DNA of 64,000 nucleotides from FEB-22 sp003105195 (GCA_027493405.1 JAOSKV010000001.1:371457-435456), one strand, 5' to 3'. Shown: positions 48,655 through 60,280, counted from the stretch's first letter. Translations and numbers: made by a program. Notes: a model not told the origin generated them from the letters alone.

Positions 48655-48678
48655 CTCCAGCCGGGAAGGGAGTGCCCG

Positions 48679-48834
48679 TCAGGCGCGGGCGGCCCGCCAG
48701 GCCACGGCCTGGATCTCGGAACGGTGGATGCCGATATCCGCCAGCTCCCGATCGCCGAGGCGGGACAGCTCGCGGACATTCTCATTGTAGCGCCACCAGG
48801 CCCGGAGGGCGCGGACCAGTCTGGAGAGGAACAT
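48679..48834 (-). CDS. DUF1127 protein, short form (51 aa)
   Basis: MFLSRLVRALRAWWRYNENV, then RELSRLGDRELADIGIHRSE: the canonical short DUF1127 of rhizobia, basic with an amphipathic helix. An AGGTGCC/CTCCC-rich leader precedes the ATG (GGCACCTCCC on the coding strand), so the ribosome site is poor. It has its own terminator at 48631-48654. Short DUF1127 proteins in alphaproteobacteria bind RNA or influence phosphate, carbon and stress adaptation in studied cases. Confidence 0.9.
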   Translation of the reverse strand: MFLSRLVRALRAWWRYNENVRELSRLGDRELADIGIHRSEIQAVAWRAARA

Positions 48835-48908
48835 GGGAGGTGCCTTTCAATCGCTTGGTAGATCGAGTCGGTCGCCGAGGACCTTCGAGGGTCCAAATAA
48901 TGCGGAAT

Positions 48909-48920
48909 GGTGCAGTGCGG
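48909..48920. promoter_or_regulatory. GGTGC element upstream of the second DUF1127 gene
   Basis: GGTGCAGTGCGG, 75-86 bases before the start codon, resembles GGTGCCATGCGG found 69-80 bases before the first DUF1127 gene (there on the coding strand, here on the opposite strand). The region from 48835 to 49113 has no gene and is less GC-rich than its surroundings. Confidence 0.35.
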
Positions 48921-49113
48921 TAGCTCACTTTGCTGCGCTGCAGCTTTGCAATAATCGCATGGCGACAAATTCAAAACATTAAGGAATATCTAGCCGCGTT
49001 GCCAACGGCTGCGGATTTCGTCCGCAGCCCGGAATAATTCCAGGATCCCCGGGAAAACTGATTGGGAGGCCTGGAAATTTCCCTTACGTGTTATGCGTTA
49101 TGCGCATGGACCA

Positions 49114-49938
49114 TCAGGGCCGGAAGGCGGCTCCGTCCCGCAGCCCCAGGACGTAGGCCTCGCGCATGGCCCCCGGGTTCCTCACGTCGAACTGCTTCAC
49201 CCGGATCGGCTCCGAGGGCTGCACATAGGTCCGTCCCGGGACCTGCGGGAGCCGGCCGTAGCGGCGGGTGAGCAGCACCAGCGTCCGGCCGCCGGCGGCC
49301 TCGACGGGGAGCAGGGGATCGATCGGGACATTGTCGACGAGACCGCCGTCGAAGGCCGGACGCCCGTCGACCTGCGTCACCGGCATGAAAGGCGGAACGC
49401 CGCTGGAGGCGATCAGCGCGCTGACCAGCGCCTCGGACGTTCGCAGCGTCCGCACGCTGACGAATTCCGCCCGGAATCCCAGGCGCCGCCCGAGGCGCGG
49501 GTGGACCGGGTGGAACAGGTGCTTCTCGAGCTGGTAGGCGCCGATGCCGAGGGCGGCGGCAGCGAGCGGCGGCAGTCCGCGCGGCGCCCGGGCGAGCGCG
49601 ACATGCAGGTCGGTCATGTCCTGCAGACGTGCGAGCTCCGCATCGCCCAGCATCCCGCGCAGCAGGTCCGCATAGAGCGTGCCGACCGGATAAAGCCGGC
49701 CGCCCGCGCGCCAGCCCGCCAGATCGAGATTGCGCCGGTGCGGCCCGCAGGCTGCGAACACCGCCTCGCGCACCCGCGGCCCGATGCCGAGCAACGCGTA
49801 GATGGCGGCGAATGCCCCGGCGCTCGCGCCCACGACCAGCGTTGGCGCGAGACCGAGCCGTCCGGCCGCCGCCTCCCAGAAGCCGCCCTGCCAGTAGCAG
49901 CGGTTCCCGCCGCCCGCGAACACGACCGCGTCGTACAT
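49114..49938 (-). CDS. Patatin-like phospholipase
   Basis: Serine lipid acyl hydrolase, 274 residues. Oxyanion hole VFAGGGNRCYWQGG, nucleophile elbow VVGASAGAFAAIYAL (GASAG), and the catalytic Asp in FDGGLVDNVPIDPLLPVEAA (DGG) are all present. No signal peptide, so cytoplasmic. Substrate unknown; family members hydrolyse membrane lipids or lysophospholipids. It may be read with the small membrane protein and DJ-1 gene upstream of it on the same strand. Confidence 0.9.
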   Translation of the reverse strand: MYDAVVFAGGGNRCYWQGGFWEAAAGRLGLAPTLVVGASAGAFAAIYALLGIGPRVREAVFAACGPHRRNLDLAGWRAGGRLYPVGTLYADLLRGMLGDAELARLQDMTDLHVALARAPRGLPPLAAAALGIGAYQLEKHLFHPVHPRLGRRLGFRAEFVSVRTLRTSEALVSALIASSGVPPFMPVTQVDGRPAFDGGLVDNVPIDPLLPVEAAGGRTLVLLTRRYGRLPQVPGRTYVQPSEPIRVKQFDVRNPGAMREAYVLGLRDGAAFRP

Positions 49939-49984
49939 GCGCTTGTTCTAGCGCGAGTCTCGGTGCCCCGCATGGGCTGGCAGG

Positions 49985-50125
49985 TCACGCGATGGCGAGG
50001 GCCGCCAGCGCGGCGGCGAGCAGCGTGCCGGCAAGTCCGCCGGCGACGAGCGCAGCGCGCGGCGGCGCGTGCACCAGGAGGTCGCCGCGGGCATTGGCGC
50101 CCGGCTGCCGGGTTCGGGCGTTCAT
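49985..50125 (-). CDS. Small membrane protein, 46 aa, coupled to DJ-1/PfpI
   Basis: A 47-codon frame starts one base after the stop of the DJ-1 gene (TGACATG). The peptide has a polar N-terminal half (MNARTRQPGANARGD) and one hydrophobic segment (AALVAGGLAGTLLAAALAAL) ending IA. The tight junction and clean transmembrane span favour a real gene, with no family recognised. Confidence 0.45.
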   Translation of the reverse strand: MNARTRQPGANARGDLLVHAPPRAALVAGGLAGTLLAAALAALAIA

Positions 50126-50126
50126 G

Positions 50127-50690
50127 TCAGGCCGCCGCGCTGCGGCCCTTGTGCAGGCCTTCCGCGACTTCCTCGATGATCTTGGCCGAGAAGGCGTCGA
50201 GGTCGCCGGGGTTGCGGGACGTGATCAGGCCCTGGTCGTTGACCACGGCCGCGTTCTCCCACTTGCCGCCGGCATTGATCACGTCGGTCTTGATCGAGTG
50301 ATAGGACGTCACCTTGCGGCCCTTGATCACGCCGGCCTCGATCAGCAGCCAGGGCGCGTGGCACACGGCGGCGACGACCTTCTTGGCGTCGAAGAAGGCG
50401 CGTACCAGCTCGATCGCCTTTGCGTCGACGCGCAACAGGTCGGGGTTGATCTGCCCGCCCGGCAGCACCAGCGCGTCGTAGTCGCCGACCTTCACGTCGT
50501 CGAGCGCGCGGTCGACCTTCACGGTGCCGCCCCAGTCCTTCTTGTCCCAGCCGCGGATCGTTCCCGCCTCGGGAGACACCACCTCGACGGCAGCGCCGGC
50601 CTCCTTCAGCCGGTCGCGCGGCACCTCGAGCTCCGACTGCTCGAACCCATTGGTGGCCAGAATCGCGATCTTCTTGCCCGAGAGCTTCAT
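50127..50690 (-). CDS. DJ-1/PfpI-family protein (type 1 glutamine amidotransferase-like)
   Basis: A 187-residue protein of the PfpI/YhbO group. It has the glutamate of TNGFEQSELEVP, LVLPGGQINPD, and the nucleophile elbow VAAVCHAPWLLIEAG with catalytic Cys-His. Members act as glyoxalase/deglycase-like or chaperone stress proteins; the exact activity is disputed. Start ATG at 50690 (MKLSGKKIAILATNGFE), with an AGGAGG ribosome site. Confidence 0.92.
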   Translation of the reverse strand: MKLSGKKIAILATNGFEQSELEVPRDRLKEAGAAVEVVSPEAGTIRGWDKKDWGGTVKVDRALDDVKVGDYDALVLPGGQINPDLLRVDAKAIELVRAFFDAKKVVAAVCHAPWLLIEAGVIKGRKVTSYHSIKTDVINAGGKWENAAVVNDQGLITSRNPGDLDAFSAKIIEEVAEGLHKGRSAAA

Positions 50691-50813
50691 GCCGTCCTCC
50701 TGCTTGTCGGGATCTCGGAGGTAACGAGCCGGCGGAGGGCTGGTTCCGGCCTCTTGAACAGGATCGCGGCGGCGCGCGACCAAGCATAGGGAACCCCACG
50801 ACCGGAGACCGCC

Positions 50814-51038
50814 ATGGCACGCCTGCCGATCCTGTTGCCCGCGGTCGCGCTCCTCGCGGCGCTCGCAGGACCCGCAACCGCGAATCCTCTGAACACCTAC
50901 AGTCCGCGCGTCGGCTTGACGGTCATCAAGCCCGATTTCACGCGTCCGGGCGGCCAGCCCGGCGCCGCCCGCGAGATCGCGCCTGCGAAGCCCCTCAAGC
51001 GACACCGGCGCGTGAAGCCGACCGGCGCGACCCGCTGA
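50814..51038 (+). CDS. Small secreted basic protein, 74 aa
   Basis: A clear signal peptide (MARLPILLPAVALLAALAG, cleavage after ATA) is followed by a short mature chain of about 50 residues, NPLNTYSPRVGLTVIKPDF and a very basic end (KPLKRHRRVKPTGATR). No family is recognised. Divergent from the DJ-1 gene. Confidence 0.55.
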   Translation: MARLPILLPAVALLAALAGPATANPLNTYSPRVGLTVIKPDFTRPGGQPGAAREIAPAKPLKRHRRVKPTGATR

Positions 51039-51261
51039 CGCGGGCGCCAGCATCGTCACGCGATCACGAGGGCGGTTGCGCCGGTTCCGCGATTGCGGTT
51101 GAGTGCGCAGAATCGCGCCGTCATGATCCGGGCAGGAAGCGCACGATATCCGACGCGGGCGGCCTTCGCCGCCGGGCGCGCGATCGGCATGGTACGATGG
51201 ATCTTGATCGCCAGCCGGTTTCGGGGGATCGAGACGGATTGCAGTCACAAAGGAGCACGCG

Positions 51262-51558
51262 ATGGCGGCGGACGGGACCTGGAACCTGACCATGGAGACC
51301 CCGATGGGCGAACGGCGGGCGACGCTCGCCGTCAAGGCCGAGGGCGGGGCATTGACCGGCACCCAGTCGGCGGACGGGGACAGCACCGAGATCTTCGAGG
51401 GGACGGCGAGCGGCGAGAGCGTGGCCTGGAAGGTCTCGATCACCAATCCCATGCCGCTCACTTTGGAGTTCAACGGAACCGTGGACGGGGACAAGATGTC
51501 CGGCACCATGAGTGCCGGCTTCTACGGCAGCTGGCCATTCACGGGCACCCGTGCCTGA
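51262..51558 (+). CDS. Small all-beta protein, 98 aa
   Basis: GTWNLTMETPMGERRATLAV and the alternating pattern that follows (GGALTGTQSADGDSTEIFEG, LEFNGTVDGDKMSGTMSAGF) indicate a compact antiparallel beta fold, about eight strands. I know similar short proteins from many proteobacteria but no function. No signal peptide. An AGGAG site lies 7 bases before the ATG. It is 45 bases before the Ntn-hydrolase gene on the same strand. Confidence 0.75.
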   Translation: MAADGTWNLTMETPMGERRATLAVKAEGGALTGTQSADGDSTEIFEGTASGESVAWKVSITNPMPLTLEFNGTVDGDKMSGTMSAGFYGSWPFTGTRA

Positions 51559-51603
51559 GTGCGGGCGCGTGGCCAAGCGGCTCGGAGGCGTTCTGGAGTC
51601 GTC

Positions 51604-52692
51604 ATGACGGATCCTTCGGCCCGGCTCCACGAGATCGCGGTGGTCGACGTCCGCGACGGCGGCCCGCTCGCCCATGCGCGGATCGGGCGCGAGCGGGCGC
51701 GCGCCCTGCGCGATGATTGCCTGACCTTCTTCCCGCGCTTCGTCCCGCCGCTCCTGCCCGCGATCGACCGCCTGGCGCGGCGCTGGCTCCTGCGCTCGCG
51801 CTCGCCCTATGTCGGCGAGGTCGCGGCGATCGCCGCGACGCTCGGCTTCCCGGGCATCTGGTTCCTCAACGGCTCCTACCAATGGGGCTGCACCACCTTG
51901 GCGCGGGAGGAGGAGGGCGTGCCCTGGCTCGCCCGCACGCTCGACTGGCCGTTTCCCGGCCTCGGGCGCCACGTCGAGGTCGCGCGGATGGCCGGGCCCG
52001 CCGGCGACTTCTACAGCGTGACCTGGCCCGGCTATGTGGGCGCGCTCACCGCCATGGCGCCCGGCCGCTTCGCGGCCGCCATCAACCAGGCGCCGCTGTG
52101 GCGCCGCACCCGCCATCCCTGGCTGCGGCTCTACGACATCGCGGCGAATGCGCAGCGCACCTGGCGCGTGGTGCGCCACATCCCGCCCGACCAGCTGCTG
52201 CGCCAGGCCTTCGAGACCTGCCGCAGCTATGCGGAAGCGCGGCACCTGCTGGAGAGCACTCCCGTCGCGCGGCCCGTGATCTTCACGCTCGCCGGCGCGG
52301 CGCGCGGCGAGCGCTGCGTGATCGAGCGCACCGAGGACGGCTGCGAGACGCACGAAGGGGAGACCTGCGCGGCCAATGACTGGCTGCGCGCGCGCGAGCC
52401 GTGGGAAGGGCGCGTCGCCAGCGACCTGCTGCTCAACTGCAGCACGGCCGAGGCGGCCGAGAACAGCCGCCGCCGGCGCGCGGTCCTGCACGACTGGACG
52501 CGACCCATTGCGACCGCCAGCTTCGCCTGGGTCGAGCCGCCCGTGCTCAATCCCTGCACCCGCATCGCCGTCGAGGCCTGCGCGGCGGACGGCACCCTGC
52601 GCGTGCGGGGCTACGAGATGGTCCCGGGGCTCGCGCTGCCGCAGCCCGCGACGGAGATCTGCACCCTGCAGGACGCGCGCGCCGCCGCGTGA
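51604..52692 (+). CDS. Ntn-hydrolase, acid ceramidase/NAAA-like
   Basis: A 362-residue protein of the choloylglycine hydrolase / acid ceramidase / N-acylethanolamine amidase superfamily. The predicted N-terminal nucleophile is Cys96 in WGCTTLAREEEGVPWLARTL, with the family DW after it (RTLDW). Autocleavage before Cys96 would remove a 95-residue propeptide. Later conserved positions include the Asn of FAAAINQAPL and an NCSTAEAAENS segment. No signal peptide is evident, so the site of action is unclear. It may hydrolyse amide-linked lipids; substrate is not predictable. Confidence 0.78.
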   Translation: MTDPSARLHEIAVVDVRDGGPLAHARIGRERARALRDDCLTFFPRFVPPLLPAIDRLARRWLLRSRSPYVGEVAAIAATLGFPGIWFLNGSYQWGCTTLAREEEGVPWLARTLDWPFPGLGRHVEVARMAGPAGDFYSVTWPGYVGALTAMAPGRFAAAINQAPLWRRTRHPWLRLYDIAANAQRTWRVVRHIPPDQLLRQAFETCRSYAEARHLLESTPVARPVIFTLAGAARGERCVIERTEDGCETHEGETCAANDWLRAREPWEGRVASDLLLNCSTAEAAENSRRRRAVLHDWTRPIATASFAWVEPPVLNPCTRIAVEACAADGTLRVRGYEMVPGLALPQPATEICTLQDARAAA

Positions 52693-52764
52693 ACCGCTTC
52701 CGGGGCTAGAATCGAAGGCGCGGCCCTCGCGAGCCGCGCTCCGACGTCGAGACGGTGCCGGGAC

Positions 52765-52917
52765 TCAGCGGCTCGCCGACCAGGCCGCGTGCCCGATGGC
52801 CGAGCGGCTGAGGCCGATGTCGCGCAGCGTGCGCTCGTCGAGCCCGGAGAGAGTGCGCAGCGCGCGCCGGTAGCGCATCCACCGCCGCAATGCGGAGATC
52901 GTGTTGAGGAGAAGCAT
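52765..52917 (-). CDS. DUF1127 protein, short form (50 aa)
   Basis: MLLLNTISALRRWMRYRRAL, then RTLSGLDERTLRDIGLSRSA: third DUF1127 paralogue in the window, closest in size and layout to the one at 48679. TGCGGTGCA on the coding strand lies 61-69 bases upstream of the ATG. No clear terminator follows. Confidence 0.9.
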   Translation of the reverse strand: MLLLNTISALRRWMRYRRALRTLSGLDERTLRDIGLSRSAIGHAAWSASR

Positions 52918-53060
52918 GGTTCTTGTCCTTGACGGGAGCGGCGGGGCCGCGTGTGGGATCTGGCGCTTGGTCTCTGCTGCACCGCAAAAGGTTCAGTCGC
53001 GGCGGAGCTCCGCCCCCGCCGGGACCTCACGACTGCGTTATGTCCGCCGCAGAACGTGCG

Positions 53061-53951
53061 CTACCCACCGCGGTTGCGCGCCCAGGGCAGCAACGAGACC
53101 GGGAAGTCCGCCGCGGAGCGTCCGCCGTCCGGCCGCCGGCGCTCGCCGTGCTCCGGGCTGCCGTCGGGCACCACGGCCTTGCGATACAAATGCCAGGTCG
53201 CGTGGCCGAGGATCGGCACTACGATCGGCAGGCCGAGCAGGAACGGGATCGATCCGACGACCAGCGCGGCCGCCACGATCAGGCCCCACAGCGCCATGGT
53301 CGCGGGATTCGCGAGCACGACGCGGATCGAGGTCGCCATTGCGGCCGCCACGCCGACATTGCGGTCGAGCAGCAGCGGGAACGAGACCACGCTGACGGTC
53401 AGCACGAGGGCGGCGAAGACGAGGCCGACCGCATTACCGACCAGCATCAGCGTCCAGCCCGCAGGCGTGGTCAGCACCTGTTGCAGGAAGGCGATCAGCG
53501 ATTGCGGCTCGCGGTAGCCGAAATTCGCGACGTAGATCGCATGGGCGAGCGCGATCCAGACGCCGAAGATGATGAACAGCAGCGCCCCCAGCGCCAGGAT
53601 CGAAGCGAACGAGGGCGCGTGCCAGACGTCGAAGGCGTCGCTCCAGGCCGGCGCGCCGCCCGCCTCGCGCTGCCGGCTGAGCTCGTAGAGCCCGATCGCC
53701 GCGAACGGTCCGATCAGCGCGAAACCGGCCGCGAGCGGGAACAGGAGCGGCACCAGCTCGTAGCCCAGCATGGCGCGCCCGATCACGAGCCCGACGATGG
53801 GATAGATCAGGCTGAGGAACGCCGCATGGGTCGGCATCGCCTGGAAGTCGTCGATGCCCTTGCGCAGCGCATCCTCGAGGTCCGCCGGCGCGACCTTCCG
53901 GATCGCGGGCAGCTCCCGCGCGGCGGCCGCCCGGGTGATCACGTCTGCCAT
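53061..53951 (-). CDS. DUF2189 membrane protein
   Basis: Integral membrane protein, 296 residues with about six spans. The family signature is complete: IRKVAPADLEDALRKGIDDF, PTHAAFLSLIYPIVGLVIGR, LLFPLAAGFALIGPFAAIGL and YELSRQREAGG. The C-terminal tail is hydrophilic. Function unknown. A GGAGGAC ribosome site precedes the ATG. Confidence 0.9.
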   Translation of the reverse strand: MADVITRAAAARELPAIRKVAPADLEDALRKGIDDFQAMPTHAAFLSLIYPIVGLVIGRAMLGYELVPLLFPLAAGFALIGPFAAIGLYELSRQREAGGAPAWSDAFDVWHAPSFASILALGALLFIIFGVWIALAHAIYVANFGYREPQSLIAFLQQVLTTPAGWTLMLVGNAVGLVFAALVLTVSVVSFPLLLDRNVGVAAAMATSIRVVLANPATMALWGLIVAAALVVGSIPFLLGLPIVVPILGHATWHLYRKAVVPDGSPEHGERRRPDGGRSAADFPVSLLPWARNRGG

Positions 53952-54043
53952 GGTGTGTCCTCCTGAACGTCGTGCGTCCAAGGGATCGCGACACCACGCG
54001 CCCGACCGAGTCACGTCGAGCCGCGACCCGCAATGGCGCAACT

Positions 54044-54814
54044 CTACTCCCTCGCGGGCGCCCTGTCGCGGGCCTCGCCGGGCTCGGGCTCGTCGGCGAT
54101 CCGTCCGGAGCGCTGCAATCCCAGCATCACGGCCCAGCAGAGCATCGCCCAGGCCGCGCCCAGGCACCAGCCGGCGAGCACGTCGGTCGGCCAGTGCACC
54201 CCGAGATAGACCCGGCTCGCGCCGATCAGCAGCGTGAGCGTGACCGCGACGCCAAGGAAATAGACCTTCAGCCGGCGCCGCGGCTGCACCCGCGCGAGCA
54301 GGGCGCCCAGCGTGAGGAAGGTGACGGCGGAGAGCATCGCATGCCCGCTCGGGAAGCTGAGCGTGCGCACGTCGACGAGATGCGCGACCAGCTCCGGCCG
54401 CGGCCGCGCGAAGGCGCCCTTGAGCGCCTGGCTGAGCAGCGTGCCGCCGCCGACCGAGACCAGCACCAGCAGCGCGGCCGCACGTTTCGACTCGATCAGC
54501 AGGTAGACGATCGCCGCCAGCGTGATCAGCGTGATCACCGTGGTGCCGCCGAGCGCCGTGATGTCGCGGAACATCGCCTCCAGCCACCAGGGACCGGTCG
54601 GGTCGGCGGAATCGGCCGGGTTGCGCAGGGCGCGCAGGATCGCCTCGTCGAAGGCGTGCGTCTCTCCTTCGAGCACCTCGTCCACCAGCGCGATGAAGCC
54701 GAGCAGCGCGGCGGCCGCGAGCAGCAGGGCGGCGAGCACCGCGAACTCGGCGCGACGGCGCAACCAGCGCCAGAGCCGCGCGGCGAGCCGGGAAAGTCGA
54801 CGAAAGGAGGTCAT
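54044..54814 (-). CDS. PAP2-family lipid phosphatase
   Basis: Six-span membrane phosphatase, 256 residues. The three motifs are intact: KGAFARPRPE (KxxxxxxRP), SFPSGHAM (PSGH), and SRVYLGVHWPTDVLAG (SRxxxxxHxxxD). It likely hydrolyses undecaprenyl or phosphatidic lipid phosphates on the periplasmic side. An AGGAGG site precedes the ATG. It is upstream of the DUF2189 gene on the same strand, 92 bases apart. Confidence 0.92.
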   Translation of the reverse strand: MTSFRRLSRLAARLWRWLRRRAEFAVLAALLLAAAALLGFIALVDEVLEGETHAFDEAILRALRNPADSADPTGPWWLEAMFRDITALGGTTVITLITLAAIVYLLIESKRAAALLVLVSVGGGTLLSQALKGAFARPRPELVAHLVDVRTLSFPSGHAMLSAVTFLTLGALLARVQPRRRLKVYFLGVAVTLTLLIGASRVYLGVHWPTDVLAGWCLGAAWAMLCWAVMLGLQRSGRIADEPEPGEARDRAPARE

Positions 54815-54888
54815 GCGGCAGGCTTACCAAACCGCGCGATGTGCGCAATCATGCCGGGCAGGCACATCCCCGCAGCAAGGAGGTTCCC

Positions 54889-55320
54889 GTGGCGAACATC
54901 ACGCGCAATGCGTCGGCGGTCTGGACCGGCGCCGGCAAGGACGGGCAGGGGCAGCTGACCACCCAGAGCGGCACCCTCGCGGCGACGGCCTATTCGGCCG
55001 GGATGCGGTTCGGCGACCAGAAGGGCACCAATCCCGAGGAGCTGATCGCGGCCGCCCATGCGGGCTGCTTCAACATGGCGCTCGCCTTCCAGCTCAGCGG
55101 CGCCGGGCATCCGCCCGAGCGGCTCGAGACCAGGGCCGATCTCACCATCGCCCAGGAGGGCGGCGGCTGGCGCATCACCACCGTGGTGCTGGACCTGAAG
55201 GCCAAGGTGCCGGGCATCTCGCGCGACGAGTTCCAGAAGCTCGCCGACGGCGCCAAGGCGAACTGCCCGGTCTCCAAGGTGCTCAACGCCGACATCACCC
55301 TGAAGGCGGAACTCGAGTAG
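54889..55320 (+). CDS. OsmC-family peroxiredoxin
   Basis: Thiol peroxidase active on organic hydroperoxides, 143 residues. The two catalytic cysteines are in AAAHAGCFNMALAFQL and ANCPVSKVL, and the arginine-bearing TRNASAVWTGAGKDGQG start is typical of the OsmC (not Ohr) branch. GTG start with an AAGGAGG site 5 bases before it. Confidence 0.94.
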   Translation: MANITRNASAVWTGAGKDGQGQLTTQSGTLAATAYSAGMRFGDQKGTNPEELIAAAHAGCFNMALAFQLSGAGHPPERLETRADLTIAQEGGGWRITTVVLDLKAKVPGISRDEFQKLADGAKANCPVSKVLNADITLKAELE

Positions 55321-55338
55321 CGTCGGACGCGCTGCGCG

Positions 55339-56013
55339 TCATTTCCCGGCGGCGAGCGCCTTGAGCCGCTCCACGGCGGCGCGCTCGTCCGGCCAGAACC
55401 CGCCGAGGCTGCCGCTCACGCGCGTCCAGCGCTCGTAGTCGGCGCGCGCGAGGTCGTTGCGCCCCATGTCGAGATGCACCCAGGCGCGGCGGAAATGGAC
55501 CGTCGGGTACTCCCGCGCCTCGAGCGCGCGGTCGAGCAGGTCGAGCGCGTCCTGGAAGCGGCGCTGCCGGCGCCGCAGGTCGGCATGGTGCTGCAGCACC
55601 CAGGGCAGATAGGTGTCGGACCGGATCGTGGGGGCGAGCTCGACCGCAGCCTGATGATCCCTCTCGGCCGCCTCGAAGCGCCCGGCGATGCCCTGCAGGT
55701 AGCCGCGCAGGCTGTGCGCGTAGCCGTGCTTGGGCTCGATCCGGACGGTGGCCGAGAAGTCCTCGATCGCGGCGCCGTTCTGGCCCGCCGAGCCGCGCAC
55801 CGAGCCGCGGCGATAGTGGGCGAGCGCGAGCTGCGGATCGCTGAGCTCGCCGGACTGGATCGCGAGCGAATAGAGCCGCAGCGCCTCGTCGATATTGCCG
55901 GCCTTGCGCGCCTCCTCGGCCGCGCGCATGTCGTCGGCGCCGCCGGCCGCGGCCGGCCCTGCCGGCAGCGACGCCAGCAGCAGGACGATCAGCAGGCGTC
56001 GAAGAGCCCCCAT
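55339..56013 (-). CDS. Periplasmic TPR protein
   Basis: A signal peptide (LLIVLLLASLPAGPAAAGG) precedes about four TPR units: EEARKAGNIDEALRLYSLAI, LALAHYRRGSVRGSAGQNGA, HGYAHSLRGYLQGIAGRFEA and VHFRRAWVHLDMGRNDLARA. 224 residues. A protein-binding scaffold; partner unknown. Convergent with the OsmC gene, 18 bases apart. Confidence 0.82.
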   Translation of the reverse strand: MGALRRLLIVLLLASLPAGPAAAGGADDMRAAEEARKAGNIDEALRLYSLAIQSGELSDPQLALAHYRRGSVRGSAGQNGAAIEDFSATVRIEPKHGYAHSLRGYLQGIAGRFEAAERDHQAAVELAPTIRSDTYLPWVLQHHADLRRRQRRFQDALDLLDRALEAREYPTVHFRRAWVHLDMGRNDLARADYERWTRVSGSLGGFWPDERAAVERLKALAAGK

Positions 56014-56064
56014 GCCCGAATAGTCCTCCCCGCCGAGGGGGAAATCAATCGGCCCGGCGCGCCT

Positions 56065-56247
56065 TCACGGCTCGCGCGCGCGCTTGCGGATGTCCGCGAA
56101 GGCGCGTCCCGCGATCCGGCCGAGCCGGGTCGCCGTCGTCTCCTCGCCGGCCTCCTGGGCGCGCACGTCGGCGAGCCATGCCTGCAGCCGCGCGCGCTCG
56201 TCGGCCGAGAGCCGGAGGATGGCGGCCTGGATCTCTGCGAGGGTCAT
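56065..56247 (-). CDS. Small helical protein, 60 aa, possible orphan antitoxin-like
   Basis: MTLAEIQAAILRLSADERAR followed by a second helix resembles the short N-terminal module of addiction-module component or CopG-less antitoxin proteins (MT..EI..AI..L...E...L..W). No toxin gene is adjacent: the neighbours are uvrA and a TPR gene. So the toxin-antitoxin link is only a resemblance. Confidence 0.55.
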   Translation of the reverse strand: MTLAEIQAAILRLSADERARLQAWLADVRAQEAGEETTATRLGRIAGRAFADIRKRAREP

Positions 56248-56289
56248 GGCGCGATCCTAGCAGATCATCCGCCGGTTGCGAGCCGAGGC

Positions 56290-59253
<2,964 letters not shown>

Positions 59254-59465
59254 CGGTCCCCATGATCGGCTGTGACGGCCGCCGGCGCGCGCGGGGCGGT
59301 CTGGCGGCGCGCGTCCCGACGCAGCGCAGCAAGTCGCGAACATAGGAAGAACGGCGCGGTTGCGCCAGCCCGGCATTTGCATGTCGGCCCCGCCGCGGCG
59401 ACAAGCGCTGTGGATAAGCGGCCGGCCCGGGTTCCGGGCGCCCGTCTCGCCGGAAAGGATGGCCC

Positions 59466-60266
59466 ATGCGCCTGGAGAACAAGATCGCGATCGTGGTCGG
59501 CGCGGGGCAGAGCCCGGGCGAGGGCCTGGGCAACGGCCGCGCCACCGCGCTGCGTTTCGCCCAGGAGGGCGCCAAGGTCTTCGCGGTCGACCGGAACTTC
59601 GGCTCGGCCGAGGAGACCGTGCACGCGATCACCCGCGCGGGCGGTACCGCGGTGCCGTTCGAGGCCGACGTCACCGACGAGCGCACCCTCGCCGAGGCGG
59701 TCAGCGCCGCGCAGCGCCACTGGGGTCGCATCGACATCCTCCACAACAATGTCGGGGTCAGCATCGCGGGCGGCGACGCCGGACCGCTCGACATCACCGA
59801 GGAGGCCTTCGACCGCATCTCGGCGATCAACCTGCGCGGCACCATCATGGCCTGCAAGCATGTGCTGCCGATCATGCGCGCCCAGGAGTCCGGCGTGATC
59901 ATCAACATCTCCTCGGTCGCCGCCTGGCACGACTATCCGACGGTCGCCTACAAGGCCACCAAGGCCGCCATGATCGCCTATACCCGGCAGATCGCCATCC
60001 AGAACGCCCGCTACGGGGTCCGCGCCAACGTCATTCTACCAGGGCTGATGGACACGCCGATGGCAGTGGACACGCGCGCCCGCACCTCGGGGAAGAGCCG
60101 CGCCGAGATCGCGGCGGCGCGCAATGCCCAGGTTCCGCTGCGCGGCCGCATGGGCACCGCCTGGGACGTCGCCAATGCGGCCCTGTTCCTCGCCTCCGAC
60201 GAGGCGAGCTTCATCACCGGCGTGGCGCTGCCGGTGGACGGCGGGACGCTGGTGAAGATCGGTTAG
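59466..60266 (+). CDS. Short-chain dehydrogenase/reductase
   Basis: Classical SDR, 266 residues. The NAD(P) motif is slightly altered (IVVGAGQSPGEGLGNGRATA in place of TGxxxGxG), NNVGV matches NNAG, and the catalytic triad is Ser (ISSVAAWHDY) with YKATK. The acidic residue after strand 2 (VFAVDRNFG) suggests NAD preference. Substrate unknown. Divergent from uvrA; the RNA-like sequence at 60281 starts 15 bases after its stop. Confidence 0.9.
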   Translation: MRLENKIAIVVGAGQSPGEGLGNGRATALRFAQEGAKVFAVDRNFGSAEETVHAITRAGGTAVPFEADVTDERTLAEAVSAAQRHWGRIDILHNNVGVSIAGGDAGPLDITEEAFDRISAINLRGTIMACKHVLPIMRAQESGVIINISSVAAWHDYPTVAYKATKAAMIAYTRQIAIQNARYGVRANVILPGLMDTPMAVDTRARTSGKSRAEIAAARNAQVPLRGRMGTAWDVANAALFLASDEASFITGVALPVDGGTLVKIG

Positions 60267-60280
60267 GCTTGGCATCGTAG

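Noticed and set aside
56065..56247. Toxin-antitoxin pair next to uvrA
   Set aside because: Only an antitoxin-like small protein is present; no toxin-sized gene is adjacent, so no system is claimed.
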